This document shows, one piece after another, positions 40,421 to 50,675 of a stretch of 64,000 bases of DNA (its first letter is position 1; each line of letters starts with the position of its first letter). Origin of the DNA: Nakazawaea peltata (taxonomy: Eukaryota; Ascomycota; Pichiomycetes; Alaninales; Pachysolenaceae); assembly GCA_001599355.1 (NCBI GenBank), contig BCGQ01000005.1, forward strand, positions 66,222 through 130,221, in the 5' to 3' direction. The notes under the pieces are model-generated. The model was not told where the DNA came from and did no database searches. It saw only the letters and a list, made by a program, of their open reading frames with translations. The translations under genes were made by a program, and so were the position numbers.

Positions 40421-43204
40421 CTATATATGATAATTAATGCGTAATACTTCTCTGGCCCCCTGATCAACATGAACAAGTACCTGAGACTCCAATTGTGATT
40501 CTCCATACAAATTTTGATACCCAGCAATCAAATTGCCAAATATTTGATACAACTCATCTCCTGGATACTCATAAAACAGAATACATTCAAAGAATTTAGC
40601 AAGAGAATTCTTGATCAGAATACTCTTCAATTCCAATGGTTTCATGGTCAATAAATGACACATTCCCTTGAATGCGGTCTCCTTCTCATCATTCTCCTGC
40701 AAAAACAGCATGTGACTACACCAACTCAATAAAAACTCCTCCAAATATGGCGCAAACAGAAGAGGGTTCAGAATAGAAATTCTTCCGATCGTAATCAGCA
40801 GATTTTCTAACACACTCGGCTGTACATCGGAGGAATTTAATAACGGAATTAAAACCTGCGCCAAATTATTAAGGAAAGGTTCAAGCTCGCTTGGAGTTGC
40901 GCAATGGAGCAGAAATTCTCCTAAAGCCCAAACCGCATTGTTAACCGAAGCGGAACTATTGAAGTTACGGTTGGTGATTTCATGACCGATTGTGATGATG
41001 ACAAGCTGCAAGTACGGCTTGACAATAGAATCCAGTACAAAGATAGATAAATCTCCTAATAACAGGAAAGCACTTTGTCTGACATCATCTACCGGGTCCT
41101 CGAAACAAGACAAAAGTAATTGCATAAGTGAGAATTTGGACCCTTGATCATGTTGTAAAATCAACCCTGCGATTTCCTTCTGTAATCCTTGAACTAATCC
41201 GTCAATTAAATCCAATGACGTAATGATAAAATCTTTTTCTAATTCGATAGCCGTTGCCAAAGAGGTCGATAATTCCCCACTATTCAATTTCGTATCTTGC
41301 TCAATACATCTGCCCAAGATCTTGAACAGACGGGCATAAACGTCCACGGCAAATGGAGCAAATGATTCACCTAATGACAGTGCTACACTTGACATACATT
41401 CCAATAATGGCCATAAATCTTTATCGTCATCACTCAACAATTGCCATTTGTTAATTAATGGTGGTAACAATAACTCGATGTACTCGGGTTTCTGCTGTAA
41501 AATATCCCCAACTTTCTCCACAAAAGTCTGGATCGAGTCGTACAAAATGATCAAATTCTTCCTCTTGTACTTGGCGAAACAAGAGTTGAAGAAATTGAGG
41601 AGCAGTTCGATCATGCCTCCATCGGCTATTAATTCCATTTCGCAACGTTCGATGAAATTAGAGATCGACGAACACAGCAGCTCTTGTACAATCTTCTTAT
41701 TATCAAGAGCACATTGCATAATGATGGAGAATGTAGCCTCGAAATATCCTTTGTAAGCTCCTCCTTGATACAGCTGAGTACAAATCCATGGAGCATAACG
41801 TCCAAGAGTCCAACAAGTGATTTGACGTACACGAGGCTCCAGATCTTGGAGCCTATCACATAAGAATGGGATAAGTTCAGGAATATTATGTTCCAGTAAC
41901 TCAAGACATCCTTCCAGGATGGCTCCGAACAGAAGAATACCCAGTTCACGGATAGGCCATTCTGGGGATTGGATACGAGGTTTTAATAATGGTAAAACTA
42001 TCAGGATCACTTCCTCTGGAATCATCGACAGAAATACATCTAATGTAGCTGCCGAACATTTACGGATGGTCCAATCTGAATAATCTGAATCTTCGTCGTC
42101 GTCATCTTCTTCTTCCTCGGAATCGACTGAGCCACCAACTTCAACAGCTGACGACTTCTTCTCTTGCAGTTTTAACAGTGATTTAACGATAGTAGGTTTA
42201 ATATCATCGTCTCTATCTTCTTGATCCAGATCATCGACCAGATCTTGTTCTTGGAAGGTGAAAATCTCCATCTCTGAATACACCATCTTAGTGAGTAAAA
42301 TATCCAAAACTTGAGGTAACTTTGGACTGATAATATTCTTATCAAAGTCCGACGAGCTGGCAAAACTAAATAAGAATTCCAACAGCTCTAAGACAACTTC
42401 ATCCTCATCATTAGTGATGCAATGAAGTGAATAATCGAGAATACCATTAAGATGAGGAAGCAATTTATCGGGTCTCAGTTCTAAAATAAGAGCAAAACTT
42501 GAACAAAGTTGTTTCCTAACCAATTTAGAACCGTCGGCGCAAAGTCCAAATAATGTTTCAAGGTACAGATCTAATTGAACCAAGAGTGATTGAGACATGA
42601 CTTTAAAGAATTGGTTGATAGCCAAGATGGCATCAGATTTGATCTTGTCATTGGTGATAACAGGACTGCCGACGATCTGAATTAACTGTGGAATAACATA
42701 TTGTAATGGAGAATCCTCTGCCTGTTCTAATTGATAAGTACTATCTTCACAGATTTTCAATAACAGACCCATCAGACCTGGGGATTGCTGCGATGCCACA
42801 AGTTGTAAAAGATGAGGAAGCAAATCTGGCCAATTGGAATACCCCACAATACTGAAAATCGTAGTAATAACATTCCCTGTGATGTTCCTTACAAGCTGAT
42901 CAGAGTCCAGAATACCTTTGAGAATGTCTTGTAAGAGTGAAGGGTCGATCAAATTTTGCTTCGAAAGCGAGTTTTTGAGGAATAATCCAGCACTGGCCCT
43001 AACCGCCGAGTCAAGATGTCCCATTTCTGGTGCTGCATTACATAAAATGTATAATAAATAGTTGTTCAAACCAGGTTGAGATTTCAGCTGTTCCAACAGT
43101 TGTTGCAGCAGAGTTCTCTCGGCACTGTTTGAGCTAAGAGTCCCCTGTAACACTTGTCTAAGCTGTTGGATCAGATTCCCATCAGCATTCCACCCACCTG
43201 ACAT
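40421..43204 (-). CDS. KAP104: karyopherin beta-2 / transportin KAP104
   Basis: 927 residues, close to S. cerevisiae Kap104 (918). HEAT-repeat nuclear import receptor for PY-NLS cargo such as Nab2 and Hrp1. It begins with the typical QLRQVLQGTLSSNSAERTLL and later SNWPDLLPHLLQLV and RKCSAATLDVFLSMIP. The acidic H8 loop (DSEEEEDDDDEDSDYSDW, about 343-360) that responds to Ran-GTP precedes a conserved EWPIRELGILLFGAILEGC helix and RQITCWTLGRYAPWI. It is convergent with DAL1 across 217 bp and starts at a unique ATG. Confidence 0.95.
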   Translation of the reverse strand: MSGGWNADGNLIQQLRQVLQGTLSSNSAERTLLQQLLEQLKSQPGLNNYLLYILCNAAPEMGHLDSAVRASAGLFLKNSLSKQNLIDPSLLQDILKGILDSDQLVRNITGNVITTIFSIVGYSNWPDLLPHLLQLVASQQSPGLMGLLLKICEDSTYQLEQAEDSPLQYVIPQLIQIVGSPVITNDKIKSDAILAINQFFKVMSQSLLVQLDLYLETLFGLCADGSKLVRKQLCSSFALILELRPDKLLPHLNGILDYSLHCITNDEDEVVLELLEFLFSFASSSDFDKNIISPKLPQVLDILLTKMVYSEMEIFTFQEQDLVDDLDQEDRDDDIKPTIVKSLLKLQEKKSSAVEVGGSVDSEEEEDDDDEDSDYSDWTIRKCSAATLDVFLSMIPEEVILIVLPLLKPRIQSPEWPIRELGILLFGAILEGCLELLEHNIPELIPFLCDRLQDLEPRVRQITCWTLGRYAPWICTQLYQGGAYKGYFEATFSIIMQCALDNKKIVQELLCSSISNFIERCEMELIADGGMIELLLNFFNSCFAKYKRKNLIILYDSIQTFVEKVGDILQQKPEYIELLLPPLINKWQLLSDDDKDLWPLLECMSSVALSLGESFAPFAVDVYARLFKILGRCIEQDTKLNSGELSTSLATAIELEKDFIITSLDLIDGLVQGLQKEIAGLILQHDQGSKFSLMQLLLSCFEDPVDDVRQSAFLLLGDLSIFVLDSIVKPYLQLVIITIGHEITNRNFNSSASVNNAVWALGEFLLHCATPSELEPFLNNLAQVLIPLLNSSDVQPSVLENLLITIGRISILNPLLFAPYLEEFLLSWCSHMLFLQENDEKETAFKGMCHLLTMKPLELKSILIKNSLAKFFECILFYEYPGDELYQIFGNLIAGYQNLYGESQLESQVLVHVDQGAREVLRINYHI

Positions 43205-43548
43205 CTTTACTCCACTTTCTATGTCCTCTCTCTCTCTCTTCTGTCTCTTCTCTCAACCTCTTCCCTTGGCTAAGAAGCGCTAAGAAATTTTTTTCAGGTT
43301 AAAAATTTTTTGAGGTTTCCTAAAAGGGAAAGTGATGGGTGCGCAAGGGGAGCATCGTGACACCAAAGGCATCACCAGCACAGTCAGTACGAGCGTCACC
43401 ACAGCACCACCACTGCAAGGATCACCATAAGCTCGAACCAAGAGGCTTGGTCACTCTATGTAACGTTCTACTGCCCTACTCTGTTCGGTGTACTGCCCTA
43501 CGGTTTACTTTCTACCTACATTAACTATCTCTACTTTACATTACTATG
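43205..43548. other. intergenic, KAP104 promoter
   Basis: 344 bp. A CTCTCTCTCT tract lies directly upstream of the KAP104 ATG on the plus strand (43226-43237), then AAAATTTTTT runs, and a CACCA-rich section (43370-43410). No gene is seen. Confidence 0.4.
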
Positions 43549-45147
43549 CTAATTAATCCCCTCAACCCTCATCGAAAGATCTCCAAGCTCCGCTACAAGA
43601 TCCTCAAATAACGATTTCACATATGGATGCAAACCTTCAACAGATATTTGAATTGAAGATTTAGGAACCGACTTATGCTCATTGATTTTGGATTTCGATT
43701 CCTTCTCTTCTCCTCTATCTTCCAGACCTTGTAAATAACTCTCACTAGTCAATGGTGTAGTTCTTGATATAGTTCCACTACAACTTTCATGACTTGTCAA
43801 ACTTTCTCCATCGCTATGATTCAACGTCAACATGCTATCATCTGCCTCTTCGACACCAGCGTCTTCCTCGTTCATACCTCTAGCTTGAGATGTCGTCTGT
43901 TCTCTAATATAATCATCTAACATCTGAATCGAGTTATTCAAAGTCAGATCATCAGTGAGTGAAGTGTCACCTTCCTCATTTGCAATAGTGGTACTAACTT
44001 CAGAGTCAGCTCTAGATGACAGAGCCGAAGTATCTGAACTGAAACTACCAATAGAATCTTCTTTGAATATTCTCTGTTTAGGTGGCTCAAACTCATAATC
44101 ATCAAGACTCTTAACAAAGAAGTTTTTCTGAGAAAGATAACCTGGAGAAGAAGATATCGAATTCTTAGTGATATTCAAAGGTGTATAATCACTGTAAATA
44201 TCCGAGACAACCTCTTTATGCTCATCTTCCTCTGTATTTTCAAGAAGATCAAAGTCAAATGCAACTGATTTTTTACTATTATTTCTGGAAGATTTCTGAC
44301 TAGCAAAGAGACCACTATTAAAATCAATCAACTGATCTCCATTGACAGAAATTAATTCCATATCAGTACCAGCATTCTCCTCCATTAAACTTTGTTTACT
44401 ATCCTTCTCATGCTGCTCATTCTTCCAACAATTTAATCTCAGTAATCTCTCGTCATAATTCTCTAAAAATTCCAGTGGAACAAATCCAACTTTATAGTTA
44501 TGAAGATGTCTAACAAGCCACCAATAATTGTCTTCATCATTAAGTAACTCGACCGGATCATTCCGGTTCAATGCTAAATGGTTAGGATCAGGACCCTCGA
44601 AATCATACAACAGATATAAACGATCGGGTAATAATTCTCTAGGAGGTGACAGTGGAGGAGATGGAGGAAGAGACTCAAGTATCCTCTCTATATCATCTTC
44701 ATCTTCATCCTCATATTGTTCATCATAACTAGTGTCATCCATATCTAAAAAGTTTGAATGATGATGATCTTCGTCGTCGTAAAGCAGCTGAGTAGGGTGA
44801 AATTGGAGTTGGCGAGGCTCATCGTGAGCCAGCAGAGACGCCACTTGCTGTGATCTCGCTGGTTGTGACTGCTGTCTCCATGGATATTGTTTATCTGATC
44901 CTTGTAGCACTTCTTCAACTTCGGTTTCAGAGTTGATATATCTTTGTTTGTACAATTTCTCTTCTAAAGTTTCAAACTGTGAAGATTTAAGCAGTTCCAA
45001 TTGAGACGCGCCGAAACCACCGGTGGCGTCAGCCAGTTGAGGTGTTATCACGACGGAATTCGACGACGTAGATGTGGACGTCCCCGACAGATGACGTGTC
45101 GGTTTAGGATCGGGTAGCGTTATTGATATTTGGGGTCTTGAAGACAT
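43549..45147 (-). CDS. BUD14: SH3-domain protein, BUD14/Tea4-like PP1 regulator
   Basis: 532 residues, mostly disordered and acidic. One SH3 domain (about 176-235) begins RLYLLYDFEGPDPNHLALNR and continues DNYWWLVRHL and GFVPLEFLENYDERLLRLN; the YDFxGPDP opening and NxDERLxRLNCWKNE ending are those of Bud14. An RVxF-type PP1-docking motif KSVAF lies at 293-297. Bud14 binds Glc7 (PP1) and controls bud-site/cortical polarity and formins; the fission yeast counterpart is Tea4. A proline-rich PPSPPLSPP (161-169) directly precedes the SH3 and may bind it in cis. It is shorter than S. cerevisiae Bud14 (about 700). Confidence 0.75.
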   Translation of the reverse strand: MSSRPQISITLPDPKPTRHLSGTSTSTSSNSVVITPQLADATGGFGASQLELLKSSQFETLEEKLYKQRYINSETEVEEVLQGSDKQYPWRQQSQPARSQQVASLLAHDEPRQLQFHPTQLLYDDEDHHHSNFLDMDDTSYDEQYEDEDEDDIERILESLPPSPPLSPPRELLPDRLYLLYDFEGPDPNHLALNRNDPVELLNDEDNYWWLVRHLHNYKVGFVPLEFLENYDERLLRLNCWKNEQHEKDSKQSLMEENAGTDMELISVNGDQLIDFNSGLFASQKSSRNNSKKSVAFDFDLLENTEEDEHKEVVSDIYSDYTPLNITKNSISSSPGYLSQKNFFVKSLDDYEFEPPKQRIFKEDSIGSFSSDTSALSSRADSEVSTTIANEEGDTSLTDDLTLNNSIQMLDDYIREQTTSQARGMNEEDAGVEEADDSMLTLNHSDGESLTSHESCSGTISRTTPLTSESYLQGLEDRGEEKESKSKINEHKSVPKSSIQISVEGLHPYVKSLFEDLVAELGDLSMRVEGIN

Positions 45148-46248
45148 GACTTGAACTAAGCGCCAGGGTGGTACTAAAAATAGTGCGAGATATTTCTCAA
45201 TGAATGTAAACGGCGCTTATCCGCTGATCGATGCTATGATAAGTAACGGTACGATGTGATATCACCAAGTGTTGGTCTTGAATGATTTAAATGTTCGCCA
45301 ACTCTTTTAGTAGTGTCCTTGTTGCTCCCCTTTAGATAAACAATCCTTGGTGGGATCGAAAATTTTTTGGGGAGTTTTTTTTACCCGATTTGAAATTAGG
45401 TCGCGTTTAGGATGAGGGAGAGGGAGGATGAAGGGAAGGAGAATAAGTGGAGGGGAGAATAAAGAGGGAAGGAAGATACGTGGAGGGAAAGCAGGTGGAG
45501 AAGGGAGGCAGGTGAGGAGATGGCAGAGATGAAGGAGATCAACAATCTACATATGAATGAGTTTAGTAAAGGATGTTGGCTCAATCAGTACTCTACACTT
45601 ATTGTTGTATTAGCGACCTGCTTAGCGCGTGGAGATTCAGGGGTAAATTACAGTTGGAATTTGAGTGCTTTTAAGTTGGCGCGGCTTTAATGTGAGGGAA
45701 GAGAAAAAGTAATAGAACAAATGTAGAGGGAGAAGCGGTGTGGTTGACTAAGATATGAAGTACAGAAGTCACTGCTTTGATTTGATTGTAGTAATGTAGT
45801 CGATGGGCATCACTTCTGTCATCACTTCTGCCATCACTTCTGTCACTTCATGTACCGCATAGTCACCGCATATTCCTTTGTTGAGTGCTCTTCTATTGAT
45901 CCAAACAAATCTGTCCCATAGTAAAATTTAAGGTGGGTAAAAATAGCTACGCGCGCGCGATATTAAGAAGTTTGATCAGAAAACGAGATTTAAAAGGGGT
46001 AAAAGAGACAGGATTAGCAAGATCTGATTGGGTAGATCAATTGATAGATCAAATGGATAGATCATATACAGAACAGTTAATTGTGTAATCAGTTCTCACA
46101 TCATACACTACTCCAATTTATAATTCCTACACTATCATAGTTCATCTAGCTCTAGTATTATCGTGTTATCTAGTCTATATTCTATAGTGCTACCCAGCTC
46201 TATAGCAGCTCTATAGACCCTATGCTTCTTATCTATACTCTCAGTATA
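45148..46248. other. intergenic, BUD14-like promoter
   Basis: 1.1 kb without a supportable gene. It holds a purine-rich stretch (45410-45520), three tandem CATCACTTCTG(T/C) units (45808-45843), a CGCGCGCGCG run (45953-45961 region) and three GATAGATCAA-like units (46030-46065). Confidence 0.45.
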
Positions 46249-46812
46249 TCATGCTATCTGTGCATTATCCTTTCTCATTCTCAATTTCAATGTAGTATTT
46301 TGATATGTGCCAAGAACAAAGAAATTAAAAGTGAAGAAAACTACCCATAACTCCTGGCGAAGGAAATTCTGTGCAATCAAAAGATTCAGCATATTGAGTC
46401 CCCAACTGCTCTTCAAAATCTTCAACAAATTAGCCTTGACCGCTCTGATCATACGCTCGGGACTCACACCAACAGGATCATTGATCAGTTGAATGTATGA
46501 GATCATGCAAACGGCGAGTAAAGGCAGGATAGTCATTAATTGTAACGCCAACTGACCCAACTTCTTTCTAGCCGTGGTAGGTTTCACCACCTTATTCAAA
46601 AGAATATAACAATAATGCGAAATAGGAGTGCTGATCAACCCTCCATAAATCAGCATCAACCCCATTTTCGAGATCACCTTCCGCGATTGTGGTGTCTTGG
46701 AGATCAAGGTCAGGATTTGCTCATTCAACAGCAGTAATATCAGCGCCGTCACCGATTTGGTGAGCAACGGATTTTTGGCCAACAGCTGCAAATATCTACT
46801 ATTGAGTGACAT
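46249..46812 (-). CDS. Mpv17/PMP22-family membrane protein
   Basis: 187 residues with four hydrophobic helices. It follows the family layout: YLQLLAKNPLLTKSVTALIL at the start, MLIYGGLISTPISHYCYILLNK (equivalent to the G..GP..H.WY..L motif), and a C-terminal KSSWGLNMLNLLIAQNFL followed by the last helix. The usual WP..Q..NF core is weakened (no WxxWP). Relatives are Sym1 of the mitochondrial inner membrane and Yor292c/PXMP2 of vacuole or peroxisome. No clear presequence is present and the N-terminus resembles peroxisomal PXMP2, so location is open. Confidence 0.65.
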   Translation of the reverse strand: MSLNSRYLQLLAKNPLLTKSVTALILLLLNEQILTLISKTPQSRKVISKMGLMLIYGGLISTPISHYCYILLNKVVKPTTARKKLGQLALQLMTILPLLAVCMISYIQLINDPVGVSPERMIRAVKANLLKILKSSWGLNMLNLLIAQNFLRQELWVVFFTFNFFVLGTYQNTTLKLRMRKDNAQIA

Positions 46813-47524
46813 CGGTTACTGATCTCTCCAATTTCCTCTTACTTGCGGTGGCTTCTCCATTTATATACATGAAACGTTGAAAATGGTTTTTTTTTTTCAC
46901 TGTGCATGCACACAAAGTGGATCTTTACGTGCCCCGCGGCAGCGATGGGCGGAAGATAAGACGAAAAGGGAAGGAACGTTAAGCATACAGCGCATCCGAA
47001 TACTTTTGTTAGTGAGTTAAGAAGGAGTTACCGAGAGATCTGGAGAGAGTAGAGATGGAGATGAAGTAGCTTCTAGGGGGGTTTACTATCACTGAGATCG
47101 TTGTTAGTACTCGATCCTGAAACTTGAAATTTGAATTCAACCCCGCCACATTTTTAGCTTCATTGCTCTTTGCTACTGAAAGGATTGCTCCTTCGGCTTC
47201 GTCCATGATTTCGGGAAAAGATTTTGCGCGCTACTGAGGTTTCTGTGTATCTTTTCGTAGATCGCTCAGTACTCGATGCATTGATTTTCTGCTCCATCTC
47301 CTCCCCTGATAATTTGCTCCTCCATACTTTATCTCCCCTTCCAGTTTTGTCCCATCCCGCACGACCTCTGCTCAAAAAAAATTTTCGCTCTGAAAAATTT
47401 TTTTAAGTCTTTTCTTTTTTATTTAAAATTCAATTTAATACTTTAACAGTAACTAAGACGTGATCATCTATAAGATAGACTAATCAGTTTAGATACTATA
47501 ATTTTTCAGTCTTAATCAGATATA
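46813..47524. other. divergent promoter, Mpv17-like / NOP1
   Basis: 712 bp. On the minus strand AGAGGTCGTGCGGGATGG (about 47366-47349) is a variant of the recurrent GTCGTG motif, about 165 bp before NOP1. A T10 run is at 46890. Minus-strand frames here have no ATG support. Confidence 0.4.
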
Positions 47525-48496
47525 ATGGCATTCGGAGCTCCAAGAGGCGGAAGAGGCGGATCCAGAGGTGGATCTAGAGGTGGATTCGGTGGTGCTTCCA
47601 GAGGTGGATTCGGCGGTGGAAGAGGTGGTTCCCGTGGTGGATTCGGCGGTGGTAGAGGTGGTGCTCGTGGTGGTGCTCGTGGTGGTGCCAGAGGTGGTGC
47701 CCGTGGTGGTGCTAGAGGTGGTGCCAGAGGTGGAAGAGGTGGTGCCCGTGGTGGTGCCAGAGGTGGTGCTAAGGTTGTAATAGAGCCACATAGACACGCC
47801 GGTGTCTTCATTGCCCGTGGTAAGGAAGATTTATTGGTCACCAGAAACACAGCTCCAGGTGAAAGTGTCTACGGTGAAAAGAGAATCTCAGTTGAAGAAC
47901 CATCTAGTGATGCATCTGCTCCAGCCACCAAGGTTGAATATAGAGTCTGGAATCCTTTCAGATCCAAGTTGGCTGCCGGTATTATGGGTGGTTTAGATGA
48001 ATTGTTCATTGCCCCAGGTAAGAAGGTCCTTTACTTAGGTGCTGCCTCCGGTACCTCTGTTTCGCATGTTGCCGATGTCGTTGGTCCAGAAGGTTTGGTC
48101 TACGCCGTTGAATTCTCTCACAGACCAGGTAGAGAATTGATTGGTATGGCCAAGAAGAGACCAAATGTTATCCCAATCATTGAAGATGCCAGACACCCAC
48201 AGAAATATAGAATGTTGATCGGTATGGTTGATGCCGTCTTTGCCGATGTTGCCCAACCAGATCAAGCCAGAATTATCGCCTTGAACTCTCATTTGTTCTT
48301 GAAAGACCAAGGTGGTGTCGTCATTTCTATCAAGGCCAACTGTATCGACTCTACTGTCGATGCCGAGACCGTTTTCGCTAGAGAAGTCCAAAAATTGAGA
48401 GAGGAAAGAATTAAGCCTTTGGAACAATTGACTTTAGAGCCATATGAAAGAGACCATTGTATAGTCGTTGGTCGTTACATGAGATCTGGTTTGTAA
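47525..48496 (+). CDS. NOP1: fibrillarin, box C/D snoRNP methyltransferase
   Basis: 323 residues (S. cerevisiae Nop1: 327). The N-terminal 85 residues are an RGG/GAR domain of RGG, RGGAR and FGG repeats, arginine-methylated in the family and important for nucleolar phase separation. The methyltransferase domain follows: [17 protein letters not shown], the SAM-binding [31 protein letters not shown], and a terminal VVGRYM. It 2'-O-methylates rRNA guided by C/D snoRNAs. Codon bias is strong. Confidence 0.98.
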   Translation: MAFGAPRGGRGGSRGGSRGGFGGASRGGFGGGRGGSRGGFGGGRGGARGGARGGARGGARGGARGGARGGRGGARGGARGGAKVVIEPHRHAGVFIARGKEDLLVTRNTAPGESVYGEKRISVEEPSSDASAPATKVEYRVWNPFRSKLAAGIMGGLDELFIAPGKKVLYLGAASGTSVSHVADVVGPEGLVYAVEFSHRPGRELIGMAKKRPNVIPIIEDARHPQKYRMLIGMVDAVFADVAQPDQARIIALNSHLFLKDQGGVVISIKANCIDSTVDAETVFAREVQKLREERIKPLEQLTLEPYERDHCIVVGRYMRSGL

Positions 48497-48957
48497 AGTT
48501 AAAAATGAAAATTATCAAAGTCAACTATCTGAACGCTGAATGAGAGCCCGTTGTACCATAAGTTGTTCTCTCATTTTTTTTAAAGTATCATTATCAAATA
48601 TATCATTAATTCTTTGTTGTATGAGAGTGTAGGAGAGAGTGTAGGAGTGGGTGTACGGTGAGTAATGGGTGGTCAGAAGAAGTGAAGTGGTGAAGTGGTG
48701 TGAGATGCCATGTACAATTGACAGCCCCTGTTTTGTACTAGACAGCCCCTGTTTGCAGTCTACAGCCCCAATTACCAAATACAGCAACATCAAACAGCCC
48801 CTATCCCAATCTTGTAGCCTCTTTCTCCGCCCAAAATATTTCCCCTGCCCATCTCCGGTAGGATACCCGGTGGAATACAAAAAAATAGGCGGAAACCCAT
48901 ACAGAAGAGACAACTCTACCCCAAAATGTATATACATTAGATGAACCACCTACCAAT
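48497..48957. other. intergenic NOP1 / SLX5
   Basis: 461 bp. A motif of the form ACAGCCCCTGTTT is repeated (48719-48731, 48741-48753) with two further partial ACAGCCCC copies (48760-48800), on the sense strand 160-240 bp before SLX5. No gene is seen. Confidence 0.45.
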
Positions 48958-50349
48958 ATGAGTGAACCAGATGATATTCAGATAATAGAAGAGCGTGTAG
49001 CGGTGGGTCCAAGCACATCTATGAATGGACAAGGGTCGGTACGAGACTCCAATACCTCTAGCTCAACTACAGCGCCAATTAATACTAGTAACAGAAGGCG
49101 AAGGAGGCGTCGGGTGATTGATTTGGACGAACTAAACAGTGATAACGATACCCCAAGTACGGCAGGTGCAACTGGAAGTGCAGCAGCAAGCGCTAACGAC
49201 GCAGACGCCGATGATGACGACGAAATAGAGATCGTAAGAGAGAGACTCGTCCCTGGAGGAGCTCCCCTGATAGCCTCAAATAGAAACACGGGATCTGGAC
49301 TGTATTTTGTATATGGACCAGGTGGACGAGTATTCCCGACCTCGACTCAAATACGGACTGACGCCCTGTCCTTTGCTAATATGAGACCAAATCTCTCAAA
49401 TACAACAAGAATACGATCTCAGCTGGAGATGGATAGAGAATATCTGTTAAGACGTACATTAGAGAGGAGACAACTTGAGAGGATACAGCATAGATTTTAT
49501 AACAACAGAGGAAACTCGAGGATAGGACGTGGATCTAGCGTTCCAACACGAGGAAGACGACCATTACGTAATCCATCCTCAGATAATTCAGACAATCATA
49601 TATTTGGTATATTGCCTAGAGATTTTAGTGCGATAGGCTTAGGGAATATTTTATTCCCAGGTAATATAAATAATTTTCTATTCCGGTCGGATGACAGTGA
49701 TGATGCCAGTTGGAGTGGTAGTACTACCCCTGGAGGATCAGCTGCTTCTGATGATGATGCCGAATGGGAGAGACGTGAAAGTGAATTCTGGATTAACCGT
49801 GTTCAGCAATTAGAAAATCGTGAGAATGAAGAGCGTATTAATAAAAGATTGAAGTATAGTGATTCTTTCAAGAAACTGCTTCTTTCCAAAGTAATTGTCC
49901 CTTCAGACACGACCAAAGGTTACTATAACACTGTCAAAGAGACACAAAGGCCAGTTTGTGTTAAATGTGGTGTAGAATTGGGTGATGGGATTCCAGATTC
50001 TCATACTAAGGACCAAGATCAAGATTTAGAGTCATTAGTTCGTAAATTTAAAGTCCTGCTGCCTTATCAATGGTTTAATACTTTCAATGAGGAAGAAGCT
50101 CTCAATTCTAAGAAAGTATTTGTTAGTAAAAGTTGTGGTCATGTATATTGTGGGAGATGTGTGAGTCTTTTGAAGGCTTCAAGTGGAGCATTTAAACCAT
50201 CAAAACGTCAGAAAAAACGCAAGATCCAACTAGACGATACTCAGACCATTGAAATCTACGATAATGGTGAGCCAATTATCAATGCGCGCAAATGTACTGC
50301 GTCTAACTGTGGGGCAGGTCTCCGTAGTTTCTATGAACTTTACTTTTAA
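48958..50349 (+). CDS. SLX5: SUMO-targeted ubiquitin ligase subunit SLX5
   Basis: 463 residues. Three SUMO-interacting motifs crowd the N-terminus: IQIIEE (7-12), VIDLDE (53-58) and EIEIVRE (89-95), two flanked by acidic runs. The C-terminal RING is noncanonical: CVKCG, then SCGHVYCGRCV, and KCTASNCG, closing with the family ending SFYELYF. Slx5 forms a heterodimer with Slx8, which supplies the active RING, and ubiquitinates SUMOylated nuclear proteins in genome maintenance. A basic R7 run (46-52) may be a nuclear signal. It is shorter than S. cerevisiae Slx5 (619). Slx8 is not in the window. Confidence 0.85.
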   Translation: MSEPDDIQIIEERVAVGPSTSMNGQGSVRDSNTSSSTTAPINTSNRRRRRRRVIDLDELNSDNDTPSTAGATGSAAASANDADADDDDEIEIVRERLVPGGAPLIASNRNTGSGLYFVYGPGGRVFPTSTQIRTDALSFANMRPNLSNTTRIRSQLEMDREYLLRRTLERRQLERIQHRFYNNRGNSRIGRGSSVPTRGRRPLRNPSSDNSDNHIFGILPRDFSAIGLGNILFPGNINNFLFRSDDSDDASWSGSTTPGGSAASDDDAEWERRESEFWINRVQQLENRENEERINKRLKYSDSFKKLLLSKVIVPSDTTKGYYNTVKETQRPVCVKCGVELGDGIPDSHTKDQDQDLESLVRKFKVLLPYQWFNTFNEEEALNSKKVFVSKSCGHVYCGRCVSLLKASSGAFKPSKRQKKRKIQLDDTQTIEIYDNGEPIINARKCTASNCGAGLRSFYELYF

Positions 50350-50675
50350 TAGATATGATGGTATAGGATTTTGTAGGTGGGTGGTAATTGTAGGTGGGAA
50401 GTTCTTGTGAGCGGTGGCCATAGGTCAGTAGGCAGCTTTAACGCTATTAAGAATGATATCAGCACTAACCTTATAGGGTACAGTAGGACTAATTTTGGGG
50501 GTACATTAGGGGTGTTTGGTCGTGTACTACCAATATTACTAATTAGGAAAGCTTACGTAATCAACATCACCAACTAACTTCAATATTATTCACTTGATAC
50601 CTCTACACTTCACTTCGCTTCACTTCACTTCACTTCATATATGTATATATCATTCATTTGCTATGTAGGTCCAGC
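50350..50675. other. convergent intergenic SLX5 / Atos gene, with GTCGTGTA module and CACTT repeat
   Basis: 326 bp. GTCGTGTACTACCAAT starts at 50519, followed by CTAATTAGG and GCTTACGTAA (50551-50560). Then comes a pentamer repeat (CACTT)6 with one variant unit (50606-50637), and TATATGTATATAT, the likely 3' processing region. Confidence 0.55.

Noticed and set aside
47516-47850. Long minus-strand proline/threonine-rich frames opposite NOP1
   Set aside because: They are mirror translations of the glycine/arginine codon repeats of the fibrillarin GAR domain.
50606-50637. (CACTT)6 repeat considered as a functional element
   Set aside because: Simple pentamer microsatellite; nothing suggests more than replication slippage in a 3' region.
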